Below, piece after piece: positions 17,242 to 26,006 of a stretch of DNA of 64,000 nt (the stretch's first letter is position 1; the number at the start of each line of letters is the position of its first letter). Both the position numbers and the translations under genes were made by a program. The DNA comes from Caulobacter sp. UNC358MFTsu5.1 (GTDB lineage: Bacteria; Pseudomonadota; Alphaproteobacteria; Caulobacterales; Caulobacteraceae). The notes below the pieces were generated by a model. That model was not told where the DNA came from and did not search any database. It saw only the letters and a program-made list of their open reading frames with translations. The stretch spans positions 1 to 64,000 of the forward strand of contig NZ_JONW01000002.1 of the NCBI RefSeq assembly GCF_000712075.1, read 5' to 3'.

Positions 17242-17751
17242 TTATTTGGCCTGGGGCAGCTTGATCCCCAGCAGGACCAGCCGCTCGCCGGAGATGCCGA
17301 ACCAGTGGGGCACGCCGGCGGGGACCAGGATGACGTCGCCCGGGCCGAGCGTCCGCGTCGCGCCGCCCTCGATCCGGCTTCCCTCGACCAGGTTGGGGTT
17401 GGTGACCTTTTGATCGGCCATGGTCCCGCCCGAAACCAGCGTGCCGGCGCCGTCCAGCACGATGGCGTATTCCGCTTCGGCGGGGTGGACGGCGGGGCGG
17501 CCCGGCTTCTTCCAGATCTCGATCGCCGCCACGGTGGCGCCGTCGCGGACCAGGGGGCGCCACATGAACCCCTGGTCGGGCTTCATCGCGGCGAGCATGT
17601 CGCGGACCTGGGCCTGGACGTCCGCGCCGCTCGCGAAAGCGGTCGGGTCGGCGGCTTGAGCGGGGGACGTCTGGGCGGAAGCGGCGCCCGACGAGACGGC
17701 GAGCAGCACCGAGGCCGCGCAGATCGTGAAGGCCTTGGCCATGGTGGTCAT
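17242..17751 (-). CDS. Secreted cupin-domain protein
   Basis: 169 residues with a signal peptide (AKAFTICAASVLLAVSSGAASA). A single cupin barrel has the motifs HPAEAEYAIVLDGAGTLVSGG and GDVILVPAGVPHWFG, which retain a His/Glu set for a metal. It could be a periplasmic dioxygenase, isomerase or binding protein; nothing discriminates between them. It is convergent with the MmyB-type regulator gene. No copy of the 17-bp palindrome lies upstream, so it may not be co-regulated. Confidence 0.8.
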   Translation of the reverse strand: MTTMAKAFTICAASVLLAVSSGAASAQTSPAQAADPTAFASGADVQAQVRDMLAAMKPDQGFMWRPLVRDGATVAAIEIWKKPGRPAVHPAEAEYAIVLDGAGTLVSGGTMADQKVTNPNLVEGSRIEGGATRTLGPGDVILVPAGVPHWFGISGERLVLLGIKLPQAK

Positions 17752-17883
17752 CGCAGCTCTCCCCAGGTCGCGACCCTATCGTCGCCGACTCAAGCTAGCG
17801 GCCTCCGGCCCGCCGAGCCACCTCGACCAAAGGCGGGGGATCTGACCGAGGCCGCCAAAGGCCCGTTGCGGACGCTTCTTGAA

Positions 17884-17906
17884 CCCTCTCCCTATGGGGG
17901 AGGGGG
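17884..17906. repeat. Minimal hairpin of family D type
   Basis: CCCTCTCCC-TAT-GGGGGAGGG. It contains the stop codon of the glyoxalase-like gene, whose last residues (GLPPPP) are encoded by it. Confidence 0.6.
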
Positions 17907-18890
17907 CAAGCCCTCGCACGGCCCCTTGCCCGTCTCCGCATGGAACTCGATCAGCATGCCCAGGTCCGCGCGGGTCGGGGCCAGGAACGACGCCCCGGAC
18001 AGGCCCTGATAGGCCGTCAGGGGCGTCTCATACCCCCGCTCGACCCGCCGCTTGGCGGCGTCCAGGTCGGCGACGCCCAGGCTGACGGCCAGCACCTGCG
18101 GGCCGCCCTCGCGCAGGGCGTCGGCGGCGACGCCCGGGCCGTCCGGCTCAAGGGTCAGCAGGGCGTTCGGACCGACGGCCACGCAGTAGCCCTTGGCCCC
18201 GACCTGCGGGACGCGCACGGGGACCGCGCCGTGCACGCCCAGCTTCTCCAGGCCGGCCTTGCCGGCCGCAGCGTCGGCCGACAGCAGCCAGAAGGCCGAC
18301 AGCGACCGTGCTCCGTTCGGATGCACGCGGGCGGTCTTGTCGTCGGCGACGCTGGCCGGGTCGGTACGCGGCGCGGCGTAGTCGATCAGGAACAGGTTGC
18401 TGGACAGCACCGGGCGTTCGAAGGCGAACAGCCGCCAGCGCGGCGGCTTGCCCGGGCCCTGGCCGTCCGGATCGTCGGCGGGGGCCGTGAAGATCGGCGT
18501 CACGGGCAGGCCCCGGGCCTTCATCGCGGCCTGGGCCTGGTCCAGCGCGGCCGAGTGCAGGCCGAACGTCCGCGATCCCGCCCCGCCATGCAGCGAGGCC
18601 TGGTCGGCCTGCATGCCGGGGTCCATCTCGGCGTCGGGCCGGGTGATGCCCAGCAGCTCGACATAGCCCTGGTCGGCCAGGCGGATGTAGCGGTTGGCCA
18701 CCCCGCCGGGGTTGCGCCCGGGCCGCACCTGGAAGCCCAGCTTCACCGCCAGCACGGTGGAGACCTGGTCGATGTCGCGGCCCCACAGCAGCGCGTGGTC
18801 CAGCTTGTCGGCGGGGGCGGGGGCCGCTTGGGCGGGCAGGGCCAGGCCCAGCGAGAGGGCGAGGGCGGAAAGGGCGAGCAGAGGACGCAA
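17892..18890 (-). CDS. Exported glyoxalase-like domain protein
   Basis: 332 residues: a signal peptide (RPLLALSALALSLGLALPAQA) and a large glyoxalase-like (VOC superfamily) region beginning LDHALLWGRDIDQ with two betaalphabetabetabeta halves. Such proteins bind a metal and act as dioxygenases or isomerases, or simply bind ligand. The TTG start at 18890 is chosen over GTG 18929 because GGAG lies about 10 nt upstream, the signal peptide is then ideal, and the 17-bp palindrome falls exactly 57 nt upstream as at the regulator gene. The last residues and stop come from a type D hairpin. Confidence 0.75.
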   Translation of the reverse strand: MRPLLALSALALSLGLALPAQAAPAPADKLDHALLWGRDIDQVSTVLAVKLGFQVRPGRNPGGVANRYIRLADQGYVELLGITRPDAEMDPGMQADQASLHGGAGSRTFGLHSAALDQAQAAMKARGLPVTPIFTAPADDPDGQGPGKPPRWRLFAFERPVLSSNLFLIDYAAPRTDPASVADDKTARVHPNGARSLSAFWLLSADAAAGKAGLEKLGVHGAVPVRVPQVGAKGYCVAVGPNALLTLEPDGPGVAADALREGGPQVLAVSLGVADLDAAKRRVERGYETPLTAYQGLSGASFLAPTRADLGMLIEFHAETGKGPCEGLPPPP

Positions 18891-18947
18891 GGCGAGAAAG
18901 CTCCGTGACGGGACGGCGCAAGCTGGCACGCCGCCGTAAGCGGAGCC

Positions 18948-18964
18948 ATGACCCCGGAGGTCAT
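18948..18964. promoter_or_regulatory. Palindromic operator candidate, site 2
   Basis: ATGACCC-CGG-AGGTCAT (one arm mismatch against the consensus). It lies 57 nt upstream of the TTG start of the glyoxalase-like gene. Confidence 0.7.
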
Positions 18965-19000
18965 GAGTTCTGGCGGCGGGAGGTCAAATTCGGCGCCGAC

Positions 19001-19073
19001 GGGGACATGCCCTTGGGCGTGTCCCCATCTTCCGCTCCGCCTCTGTTGGGGGCCCGCGCGAGCGCATGTCCCC
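19001..19073. repeat. Inverted repeat, family F
   Basis: GGGGACATGCCCTTGGGCGT...GTCCCC followed by a second arm ending GCATGTCCCC. It lies immediately downstream of aroB (minus strand, stop at 19079). Confidence 0.75.
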
Positions 19074-19078
19074 GGCGT

Positions 19079-20188
19079 CTAGACCGCGCCTTCCTCGATC
19101 AGGAACGCCCGCAGCGCCGCGCGATCCACGTCCTTGGCCACGAAGGCGTCGCCGATGCCGCGCACCAGGATGAAGGTCAGCATCCCGCCCTCGGCCTTCT
19201 TGTCCTGGGCGCTGTGGGCGATCAAGGCGTCGGCGCTGAACGGCTCGGGGCGGATGTCCGACAGCTTGGTCGGCAGGCCGGCGGCCTTGATGGCGGCCTC
19301 GGCGCGGACGGCGTCCTGGCTGGGGCACAGGCCCTGGCGCGCCGAGAAGCGGAAGGCCTGGGCCATGCCCAGCCCCACGGCCTCGCCGTGCTTGAGCGCG
19401 TCGCCGAAGCCCATCTCGCCCTCGACCGCGTGGCCGAAGGTGTGGCCCAGGTTCAGGAGGGCGCGGCGGCCGGCCTCCTTCTCGTCCTCGGCGACGATCT
19501 CGGCCTTCATCTCCACCGAGCGGCCGACGGCGCGGACCAGGGCCGAGGTGTCGCGCTCCAGCACCGCCTGGACGTTGGCCTCCAGCCACTCGAAGAAGGC
19601 GAAGTCGCCCAGCAGGCCGTACTTGATGATCTCGGCGTAGCCGCAGGCCAGCTCGCGGGCGGGCAGGGTGGCCAGGATGTCGAGGTCGGCCAGCACCAGG
19701 CGCGGCTGGTGGAAGGCGCCGATCAGGTTCTTGCCGCGCGGGGTGTCGATGGCGGTCTTTCCGCCCACGGACGAATCCACCTGGGCCAGCAGGGTGGTGG
19801 GGATCTGGATGAAGTCGATGCCGCGCTTGTAGATCGCCGCCGCGAAGCCGGTCAGGTCGCCCACGACGCCGCCGCCGAACGCCACGACCATGTCGCCGCG
19901 CTCCAGGTTCAGGGCCAGCAGCTTGTCCGACAGGTCGGCCAGGCCCTCGAAGCTCTTGGTCTCCTCGCCCGGCGGGACCAGGATCACGTCGGTCGCCACG
20001 CCCGCGTGCTCCAGGGCGTTGGCCAGGCGCTCGCCGTGATGCTCGCCGACGATGGTGTCGGTGACGATGGCCACCCGCTTGCGCTTCAGGAGCGGCGCGA
20101 TGCGCTCGCCCGCCCGGTCGATCAGACCCGTGCCGACGACCACGTCATAGGCGCGCGCGCCCAGGCCCACGGGGATGGTGGTGATCAC
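19079..20188 (-). CDS. aroB: 3-Dehydroquinate synthase
   Basis: 369 residues. It converts DAHP to 3-dehydroquinate, step two of the shikimate pathway, using NAD and zinc. Diagnostic blocks are [48 protein letters not shown] and the zinc-region [11 protein letters not shown]. The GTG start (20188) overlaps the aroK stop by 4 nt (GTGA), so translation is probably coupled. A family F repeat sits just past the stop. Confidence 0.96.
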   Translation of the reverse strand: MITTIPVGLGARAYDVVVGTGLIDRAGERIAPLLKRKRVAIVTDTIVGEHHGERLANALEHAGVATDVILVPPGEETKSFEGLADLSDKLLALNLERGDMVVAFGGGVVGDLTGFAAAIYKRGIDFIQIPTTLLAQVDSSVGGKTAIDTPRGKNLIGAFHQPRLVLADLDILATLPARELACGYAEIIKYGLLGDFAFFEWLEANVQAVLERDTSALVRAVGRSVEMKAEIVAEDEKEAGRRALLNLGHTFGHAVEGEMGFGDALKHGEAVGLGMAQAFRFSARQGLCPSQDAVRAEAAIKAAGLPTKLSDIRPEPFSADALIAHSAQDKKAEGGMLTFILVRGIGDAFVAKDVDRAALRAFLIEEGAV

Positions 20189-20796
20189 TGGGTCTCGCTT
20201 TCAGACGGTTGCAGGTGGCCCTCCAAATGGCTTTTGAGGGCCTGGATCACGGCCTCGACCGCCACGCCGTGGGCGGTGTCGCCGGTCTCGACCGTGAGGT
20301 GGGCCTCGCCATAGGCGGGATAGCGGGCGGCGGCGTGCTCGCGCAGCACGTCCATCGGGTCGCGGTTCTTGAGCAGCGGCCGGCCCTCCTTGCGGCCCAC
20401 GCGGCGGGCCAGCAGCTCCAGGTCGGCCTTCAGCCAGACGGCCACGGCCTTGGACTTGATCAGGGCGCGGGTCTCGGCGTTGACGAAGGCCCCGCCGCCG
20501 GTGGCCAGCACGTGCGGCGGCTCGTCCAGCAGGCGGGCGATCACCCGCCGCTCGCCGTCGCGGAAGGCCGGCTCGCCCATCTCGGCGAAGATCTCGGGGA
20601 TCGAGCGGCCGGCGGCGGCCTCGACCTCGTTGTCGGCGTCGCGGAACGGCAGGTCCAGGGCCGCGGCCAGGCGGCGGCCGACGCTGGATTTGCCCACGCC
20701 CATCAGCCCGACCAGCACGATGGTCTTGCGGCGCAGGGCGGCCTTCGGGTCGGGACCCGGCAGGTCGGAAGGGGAAGGGGCGGGATCGTCGGTCAT
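20185..20796 (-). CDS. aroK: Shikimate kinase
   Basis: 203 residues. It phosphorylates shikimate with ATP, step five of the pathway. The P-loop is GLMGVGKSS, followed by the shikimate-binding [23 protein letters not shown] and the lid region [10 protein letters not shown]. The N-terminal 20 residues (Pro/Asp-rich) extend beyond the core, as in other alphaproteobacteria. It is the first gene of aroK-aroB, divergent from the periplasmic protein at 20918, with 121 bp between. Confidence 0.95.
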   Translation of the reverse strand: MTDDPAPSPSDLPGPDPKAALRRKTIVLVGLMGVGKSSVGRRLAAALDLPFRDADNEVEAAAGRSIPEIFAEMGEPAFRDGERRVIARLLDEPPHVLATGGGAFVNAETRALIKSKAVAVWLKADLELLARRVGRKEGRPLLKNRDPMDVLREHAAARYPAYGEAHLTVETGDTAHGVAVEAVIQALKSHLEGHLQPSESETQ

Positions 20797-20917
20797 GGCC
20801 TGCTGGCGGTTTACACGACGGCGAGGCCTCCCGCCAAGGTTTGGACCAAAGCCGCGTCCAGGGTGCCCGGCGAGGCGAAAAGTTTCGCCAACCCCTGTCC
20901 TGCGGCATAGTTGAACC

Positions 20918-22372
20918 ATGGCTCCTTCCAAGCGACTCACGACCTGTTCGGCCCTCGCCCCCCTTGCCCTCGGTTTGGCGGCGCCTCTGGTTTCGACCCC
21001 GCCCGCGTGGGCGCAGGTGCAGGTCCAGTCGCTGGCCGCGCCGGACCTGTTCTCGGCGCCCGCCGCCGAGACGGGACTGTCGGCCGATCTCTGGAAGGAC
21101 GCCTCGCCGGGCGTGGCCCAGGACGCCCTGCCCAAGCTGGCGGCCAAGCCGCTGTCGCCGGCGACCGCCGGCCTGGCGCGGCGGGTGCTGTCCACCGGCG
21201 CCCACGCCCCCGCCGGCATGGGCGACGATCCGGAGCTGGGCGCGACCCGGGCCCTGGCCCTGATCGCCCTGGGCGAGGCCAAGGGCGCGGACGCCGTGCT
21301 GGACCGCGCGCCCGGCGTGGCCGCCAGCGCCCCGCTGTCGATGGCCGCGGCCGAGGCGGCCCTGATGACCGGCGCCGACGACAAGGCCTGCAAGATCGGC
21401 GAGGCGCTCAGCGCCGATCGGGGCGGACCGTACTGGTTGCGGCTGCGGGCCTTCTGCCAGGCGATCGGCGACCAGCACGACGCCGCCCAGCTGACCCTCA
21501 GCCTGGCCGTCCAGCAGACCAAGGACGCCGACTACGCCCGGCTGATGAACGCCCTGCTGTCGGGCGCGCCCGCCGGGGCGGCCAATCTGCGCAACGGCGT
21601 CAACTACGCCCTGTCGCGCAAGCTGGGGCTGGACCTGTCGTCGGCCGCCGCCGTCGCCAGCGCCGCACCGGCCCTGAAGCCGCCGCCCAAGCCGGTCGAG
21701 GTCGCGGCCGACCTGACCGCCGCCCAGGCCCAGGCCCTGGCCGCCCTGCGCGGCGCCAAGGGCCTGGCCGCCTTCACCGACGTTGCCAAGGCCTCGCTGC
21801 CCGCCATCGCCGCCCTGGCCGGCGCCGATGCGCCCCTGGAGGACCCGGTGCTGCTGGCCCGCGCCGCCCTCGCGGCTGGCGACGCGGCCACGGCCCGGGC
21901 CATCCGGGGCAAGCTGACCGGCGACAGCGTCCCCGGCGCCACCACCCAGGACCTGGCCCTGTTGGACGCGACCCTGGCCGCCGCCGAGGGCAGGAAGGAC
22001 GGCCAAGTCCTGGACGGCCTGATCGAGCGCGGCGTCCAGGGCGGCGCCAAGTCGCCGGCCCAGCCGGCCGCCCTGATCCTGGCCGCCTTCGGCGCGCCGA
22101 TGGACGCCGAGGCCCGGGCCCGGTTCGCGACTTTCGACCCCGGCAAGTCCGCCGCCACCGCCGGGCGGCTGGCCGTGCTGGACGACGCGGCCGCCGCCGG
22201 CCGCCAGGGCGAGGCCGCCCTGCTGGCCCTGTCGATCGCCGCCGACGCCGGTCCGTCCGGCCCCGGTCCGGTCGACCGCGCCCGCCTGGTCCGCGCCCTG
22301 CTCAAGGCCGGCCTGGAGACCGACGCCCGCGCCTTCGCCGTGGAGGGGCTGCTGGCGCTGCAGGTGAAATGA
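20918..22372 (+). CDS. Periplasmic Ala-rich protein of unknown function
   Basis: 484 residues with a signal peptide (SALAPLALGLAAPLVSTPPAWAQ). The rest is strongly alanine-rich and helical, with repeated AL/AA segments suggesting TPR- or Sel1-like alpha-hairpins (LMTGADDKACKIGEAL...YWLRLRAFCQAIGDQHDAAQL). Proteins of this kind, often mislabelled 'antifreeze glycopeptide polyprotein', occupy this place between aroK and xerD in Caulobacterales. Its stop overlaps the xerD start by 4 nt (ATGA). The role is unknown; a structural or scaffolding function is possible. Confidence 0.8.
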   Translation: MAPSKRLTTCSALAPLALGLAAPLVSTPPAWAQVQVQSLAAPDLFSAPAAETGLSADLWKDASPGVAQDALPKLAAKPLSPATAGLARRVLSTGAHAPAGMGDDPELGATRALALIALGEAKGADAVLDRAPGVAASAPLSMAAAEAALMTGADDKACKIGEALSADRGGPYWLRLRAFCQAIGDQHDAAQLTLSLAVQQTKDADYARLMNALLSGAPAGAANLRNGVNYALSRKLGLDLSSAAAVASAAPALKPPPKPVEVAADLTAAQAQALAALRGAKGLAAFTDVAKASLPAIAALAGADAPLEDPVLLARAALAAGDAATARAIRGKLTGDSVPGATTQDLALLDATLAAAEGRKDGQVLDGLIERGVQGGAKSPAQPAALILAAFGAPMDAEARARFATFDPGKSAATAGRLAVLDDAAAAGRQGEAALLALSIAADAGPSGPGPVDRARLVRALLKAGLETDARAFAVEGLLALQVK

Positions 22373-23283
22373 GCGCCTCCGCGTCCGGCTGGATCGACGC
22401 CTTCCTCGAGATGATGGCCGTGGAGCGCGCGGCCGCCCGCAACACCCTGACCGCCTACGAGAAGGACCTGGCCGACGCCCGCCTGTTCCTGGCCTCGCGC
22501 GGCGACCTGGACGGGGCCTCGGCCGAGGCCGTCGAGGCCTATTTCGCCGACCTGGGCGCGCGCGGCCTGTCGCCGGCCACCGCGGCCCGCCGCCGCTCGG
22601 CCCTGCGCCAGTTCTACCGCTTCGTGCTGGGCGAGGGCTGGCGCGCCGACGACCCCTCGCGCCGGGTCGAGGCGCCCAAGGCGGGCCGGCCCCTGCCCAA
22701 GGTGCTGTCGCGCGACGCCGTCGAGCGGCTGATCGCGGCAGCCGCCGCCAAGGACGGCGGCCAGGGCCTGCGCCTAGCCTGCATGATCGAGCTGCTCTAC
22801 GCCTCGGGCCTGCGGATCTCCGAACTGCTGAACCTGCCCCTGGCGGCCTTGGCCCGCGATCCGGCCTTCCTGATGGTCAAGGGCAAGGGCGGCAAGGAGC
22901 GGCTGGCCCCGCTGAACGACGCGGCCCGCACGGCGGTGAAGGCCTATTTGGAGGCAAGGCCGCAATTCCTGCCAAAGGGCGTCAAGGAGAGCCCCTGGCT
23001 GTTCCCGTCGCGCGGCAAGGGCGGGAAGCTGACCGCGCGGCGGGTCTCCCAGCTGCTGGAGGACGCCGCCGTCGCCGCCGGCCTGGACCGCGAGATGGTC
23101 AGCCCCCACGTCCTGCGCCACGCCTTCGCCACCCACCTGCTGGAGGGCGGCGCCGACCTGCGCGTGATCCAGACCCTGCTGGGCCACGCCGACATCGCCA
23201 CCACCCAGATCTACACCCACGTGGCCGGCGACCACCTGGCCCAGGTGGTGAAGTCCAAGCATCCGCTGGCGAAGAAGGGATAG
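22369..23283 (+). CDS. xerD: Tyrosine recombinase XerD
   Basis: 304 residues. It resolves chromosome dimers at dif with XerC under FtsK control. An N-terminal SAM-like core-binding domain (about 8-95) precedes the catalytic domain with Arg149 (GLRISE), a Lys near 173, His247 and Arg250 (HVLRHAFATHLLEGG), His273 (LGHADIATTQ) and Tyr282 (IYTHV). All catalytic residues are present. Its position beside aroK is conserved in alphaproteobacteria and argues for the housekeeping XerD rather than a phage integrase. Confidence 0.93.
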   Translation: MSASASGWIDAFLEMMAVERAAARNTLTAYEKDLADARLFLASRGDLDGASAEAVEAYFADLGARGLSPATAARRRSALRQFYRFVLGEGWRADDPSRRVEAPKAGRPLPKVLSRDAVERLIAAAAAKDGGQGLRLACMIELLYASGLRISELLNLPLAALARDPAFLMVKGKGGKERLAPLNDAARTAVKAYLEARPQFLPKGVKESPWLFPSRGKGGKLTARRVSQLLEDAAVAAGLDREMVSPHVLRHAFATHLLEGGADLRVIQTLLGHADIATTQIYTHVAGDHLAQVVKSKHPLAKKG

Positions 23284-23298
23284 GTCGTGGGCCAAACA

Positions 23299-23365
23299 GG
23301 GGACACACACTCACGGCCCCGTCGGTTGCAGGACTGGCGAAGCCGTTGGGTGAGTGTGTGTCCCC
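23299..23365. repeat. Inverted repeat, family F-like
   Basis: Arms GGGGACACACACTCA / TGAGTGTGTGTCCCC, perfect over 15 bp, with about 37 bp between. It lies between xerD and the PhnA-type gene. It shares the terminal GGGGAC with family F but has a different inner arm. Confidence 0.65.
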
Positions 23366-23433
23366 ACCTTGAGGCGCGGCATGACAAGGCGGGCCGGCGC
23401 TGCTACGCACCCCCACCCTTCTGGAGAACCCCC

Positions 23434-23655
23434 ATGTCGGACGAAACCCGCGACAGCAACGGCGCGATCCTGACCGACGGCGACAGCGTCACCCTGGTCA
23501 AGGACCTCAAGGTCAAGGGCTCGGGCGGCGTGACGCTGAAGCGCGGGACCCTGGTCAAGAAGATCCGCCTGACCGGCGACCCCGACGAGATCGAGGCCAA
23601 TGTCGACAAGGTGAAGGGCCTGGTCCTGCGGACGGAGTTCGTGAAGAAGGCCTAG
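23434..23655 (+). CDS. PhnA/YjdM C-terminal-domain protein
   Basis: 73 residues corresponding to the PhnA C-terminal domain alone: DSNGAILTDGDSVTLVKDLK, GVTLKRGTLVKKIRL, then the tail VKGLVLRTEFVKK. The N-terminal zinc ribbon of E. coli YjdM is missing. Despite the 'alkylphosphonate' name, no phosphonate role is established. GGAG 8 nt upstream supports the ATG at 23434. Its TAG stop shares the palindrome CTAG with the convergent gene's stop. Confidence 0.85.
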   Translation: MSDETRDSNGAILTDGDSVTLVKDLKVKGSGGVTLKRGTLVKKIRLTGDPDEIEANVDKVKGLVLRTEFVKKA

Positions 23656-24305
23656 CCGCCCGCTTCCCGCCCGATCACCACATGCGTCGCCAGTTCCGTG
23701 GCGACGGAGTCCGTCACGCGGTAGCCGAGAGCGGGCAGGTCCAGGCCCTCGAACAGGGACTCGCCGCGCCCCAGCAGGACGGGCGAGATCGCCAGATGCA
23801 GCTCGTCGATCAGCCCGGCCCGCAGGTACTGGCGGACGGTCGAGACCCCGCCGCCGATCTTGACGTCGAGGGGCCCCGCCGCGTCGCGGGCGCGTTCGAG
23901 CGCGGCGTGGACGCCGTCCGTCACGAAGTGGAACGTAGTGCCGCCCTCCATGACGAGCGGCTCGCGGGCATGATGCGTCAGGATGAAGGTCGGGGCGTGG
24001 TAGGGCGGGTTGTCGCCCCACCAGCCCTTCCAGCCGTCGTCCGGCCATTCCCCGCGTCCGGGGCCGAACATGTTGCGGCCCAGGATGAAGGCCCCGAAGC
24101 CGTCCATCGAGCGGTGGGCGAAGGTCTCGTCCACGCCTTCGGAGCCGCCGCCCTGGCCGAACATGGCCTGGAAGGTCCTGGTCCCGAAGAACCAGCGATG
24201 CAGCTCGGTCCCGCGCTTGCCCAGCGGGTCCTCGAGGCTCTGATCCGGCCCCGCGCCGAACCCATCCAGGGACAGGGAGAACCCCGCGACTCTGACTCGA
24301 CCCAC
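23652..24305 (-). CDS. RibD C-terminal / dihydrofolate-reductase-fold protein
   Basis: 217 residues with the deaminase-reductase (RibD_C) fold: an FSLSLDGFGAGP start, GRNMFGPGRGEW, the nucleotide-binding IGGGVSTVRQYL and IDELHLAISPVLLGRGE. Stand-alone members are NADPH-dependent reductases of unknown substrate. The GTG start at 24305 has AGGAGA about 6 nt upstream. It lies downstream of the VOC, DUF1330 and DUF4328 genes on the same strand. Confidence 0.87.
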   Translation of the reverse strand: MGRVRVAGFSLSLDGFGAGPDQSLEDPLGKRGTELHRWFFGTRTFQAMFGQGGGSEGVDETFAHRSMDGFGAFILGRNMFGPGRGEWPDDGWKGWWGDNPPYHAPTFILTHHAREPLVMEGGTTFHFVTDGVHAALERARDAAGPLDVKIGGGVSTVRQYLRAGLIDELHLAISPVLLGRGESLFEGLDLPALGYRVTDSVATELATHVVIGREAGG

Positions 24306-24346
24306 CCTGAGTCTCCTCTATCGATTGAAATCCGCGACCGCCGGCC

Positions 24347-24841
24347 TCAGGCCGCGGTCTCGCCGTCAAAAGCGGCCTTCAGCTTGGGCATGTCCAGCTT
24401 CACCATCTTCATCATGGCGGCGAACATCCGGCCGACGGCCACCTTGTCGGGGCTGGAATACAGGTCCATCAGCTGCTGCGGCACGATCTGCCAGGACAGG
24501 CCGTACTTGTCCTTCAGCCAGCCGCACTGGCTCTCCTTGCCGCCGTCGGCGGTCAGGGCGTCCCAGTAGCGGTCGACCTCGGCCTGGTCGGCGCAGTGGA
24601 CCATGAACGACACCGCCTCGGTGAAGGTGAAGTGCGGGCCGCCGTTCAGGGCGGTGTAGGCCTGGCCGTCCAGCTCGAAGTCGACGGTCATCACCTTGCC
24701 GGGCGGTCCGGCCGGCGGCGGGGAGTCGCTGGGATAGCGCGCGATGTTCTTGATCTTCGAGTTGGGGAACAGCGAGACGTAGAAGTTCGCGGCTTCCTCG
24801 GCCTGGGTGTCGAACCACAGGAACGGGGTGATCTTCTGCAC
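24347..24841 (-). CDS. PhnB-like VOC-family protein
   Basis: 164 residues of the vicinal-oxygen-chelate fold, in the PhnB / 'demethylubiquinone methyltransferase-like' subgroup: KITPFLWFDTQAEEAANFY, then FMVHCADQAEVDRYWDAL, CGWLKDKYGLSWQIVP. The function is unsettled; the old methyltransferase label is misleading. The GTG start (24841) is preferred over ATG 24904 because GGAGG lies 8 nt upstream and homology starts at QKITPF. It has no palindrome upstream. Confidence 0.83.
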   Translation of the reverse strand: MQKITPFLWFDTQAEEAANFYVSLFPNSKIKNIARYPSDSPPPAGPPGKVMTVDFELDGQAYTALNGGPHFTFTEAVSFMVHCADQAEVDRYWDALTADGGKESQCGWLKDKYGLSWQIVPQQLMDLYSSPDKVAVGRMFAAMMKMVKLDMPKLKAAFDGETAA

Positions 24842-24934
24842 GGGCGTGGCCTCCGTTGAACGGTTGTCGAGCGAAGGACGATCAAGACGCGCCGGTTCCG
24901 ACATCGGCCCGCGCTTTTCGACGAACGACCCGCC

Positions 24935-25261
24935 TCACGCGGCCGCCAGCAGGTCGGCGCCCTTGTGGTCCGGGTCGCAGCCGGGGACCAGGATCACGTC
25001 GCCCCGGGCGTTGTCGGTGCGCAGGGCCAGGATGGCCTGGTAGGCGGGCGAGGCGTACCAGGCGCGGGCCGTCGCCAGGTCCGCGAAGGCGATGATCACG
25101 ATGTCGCCGGGCCAATCGCCCTCCAGCACCTCGACCCGCGCGCCGTGCACGACGAAGCGGCCGTCGAAGGGTTCGAGCGTGGCGTCGATGCGCCGCAGGT
25201 ATTCGACGATGTCGGGACCGAAATCGACGCTGCGCAGATGGGCGATGGCGTAGGCGGGCAT
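24935..25261 (-). CDS. DUF1330 protein
   Basis: 108 residues, a dimeric ferredoxin-like alpha-beta fold: PAYAIAHLRSVDFGPDIVEY, RFVVHGARVEVLEGDW, VIIAFADLATARAWYASPAY. No catalytic role is established for DUF1330. GAGGAG about 8 nt before the ATG supports the start. The palindrome at 25318-25334 lies 56 nt upstream, the same spacing as in front of the MmyB-type regulator and the glyoxalase-like gene, so it is probably a member of the same regulon. Confidence 0.88.
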   Translation of the reverse strand: MPAYAIAHLRSVDFGPDIVEYLRRIDATLEPFDGRFVVHGARVEVLEGDWPGDIVIIAFADLATARAWYASPAYQAILALRTDNARGDVILVPGCDPDHKGADLLAAA

Positions 25262-25317
25262 GGCGAGGCTCCTCGTCGTGGACGGGGAGAGCCTCGCGCG
25301 GGAAACGGCCGGATGCG

Positions 25318-25334
25318 ATGACCTCGAAGGTCAT
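25318..25334. promoter_or_regulatory. Palindromic operator candidate, site 3
   Basis: ATGACCT-CGA-AGGTCAT with perfect 7-bp arms, 56 nt upstream of the DUF1330 start codon and 9 bp past the DUF4328 stop. Confidence 0.72.
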
Positions 25335-25343
25335 GGCGCGCGG

Positions 25344-26006
25344 TCAGGCGAAGGCGGCGGCGTCCAGGGCCGAGGTCTGCCTGGCGGTGAGCCTCCGTAT
25401 CATCCGGATCGCCAGGGCGCTGGCGATGAAGCCGGCGGCGAAGCTCACGATGGCGATCGCGGTCGAGGCCGCCAGGAACGCGGCGCCCTCGCTCTTGCCC
25501 ACGATGTTGGACAGCGAGCCGCCGATGTTGCTGGTCAGGTGGAAGCCCCACCACCAGCGCAGCAGCGACGGCGTGTCCAGGGCGCGCCAGCGCGTGGGAT
25601 CGATGCTGACCCGCCAGGTCTGGTCCAGCCCCTGGAACGGCTTGTACAGCGAGGCGAAGGGCACGAAGAACCAGCCCACCGCCCAGCCGGGCCCGACCTC
25701 CATGCCGGTGGACAGGGTCTGCGCGTTGCGGTTCGTGCGATGCACCCACATCAGGAAGAGCACCAGGTTGACGAGCAGGCTGGCGAGGTAGGCGATCGCC
25801 GCCAGGCCATAGGCCATCAGATAGGGGTCGAAGCTGTCCGCGACGCCGTCGGTGACCTTGTCGCCCGCGCCGGACAATTTCAGCAGGTGCACGAAGGTCA
25901 GCCCGCCGATGATCGCGACGGCGATCATGTGCAGGACGGCGCCGATGATCGCGCCCTTGGCGCGTTTCCTCGGATCCTTCGGCGTATAGACCTTCCTGGT
26001 CTTCAT
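25344..26006 (-). CDS. DUF4328 membrane protein
   Basis: 220 residues with about five hydrophobic segments and the DUF4328 pattern: LVLFLMWVHRTNRNAQTL, then GPGWAVGWFFVPFASLYKPF, and a WWWGFHLTSNIGG block before the last helices. Its role is unknown. A GGAG 8 nt upstream supports the ATG. The basic N terminus (KDPRKRAKG) should face the cytoplasm. It is divergent from the aminotransferase gene. Confidence 0.83.
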   Translation of the reverse strand: MKTRKVYTPKDPRKRAKGAIIGAVLHMIAVAIIGGLTFVHLLKLSGAGDKVTDGVADSFDPYLMAYGLAAIAYLASLLVNLVLFLMWVHRTNRNAQTLSTGMEVGPGWAVGWFFVPFASLYKPFQGLDQTWRVSIDPTRWRALDTPSLLRWWWGFHLTSNIGGSLSNIVGKSEGAAFLAASTAIAIVSFAAGFIASALAIRMIRRLTARQTSALDAAAFA

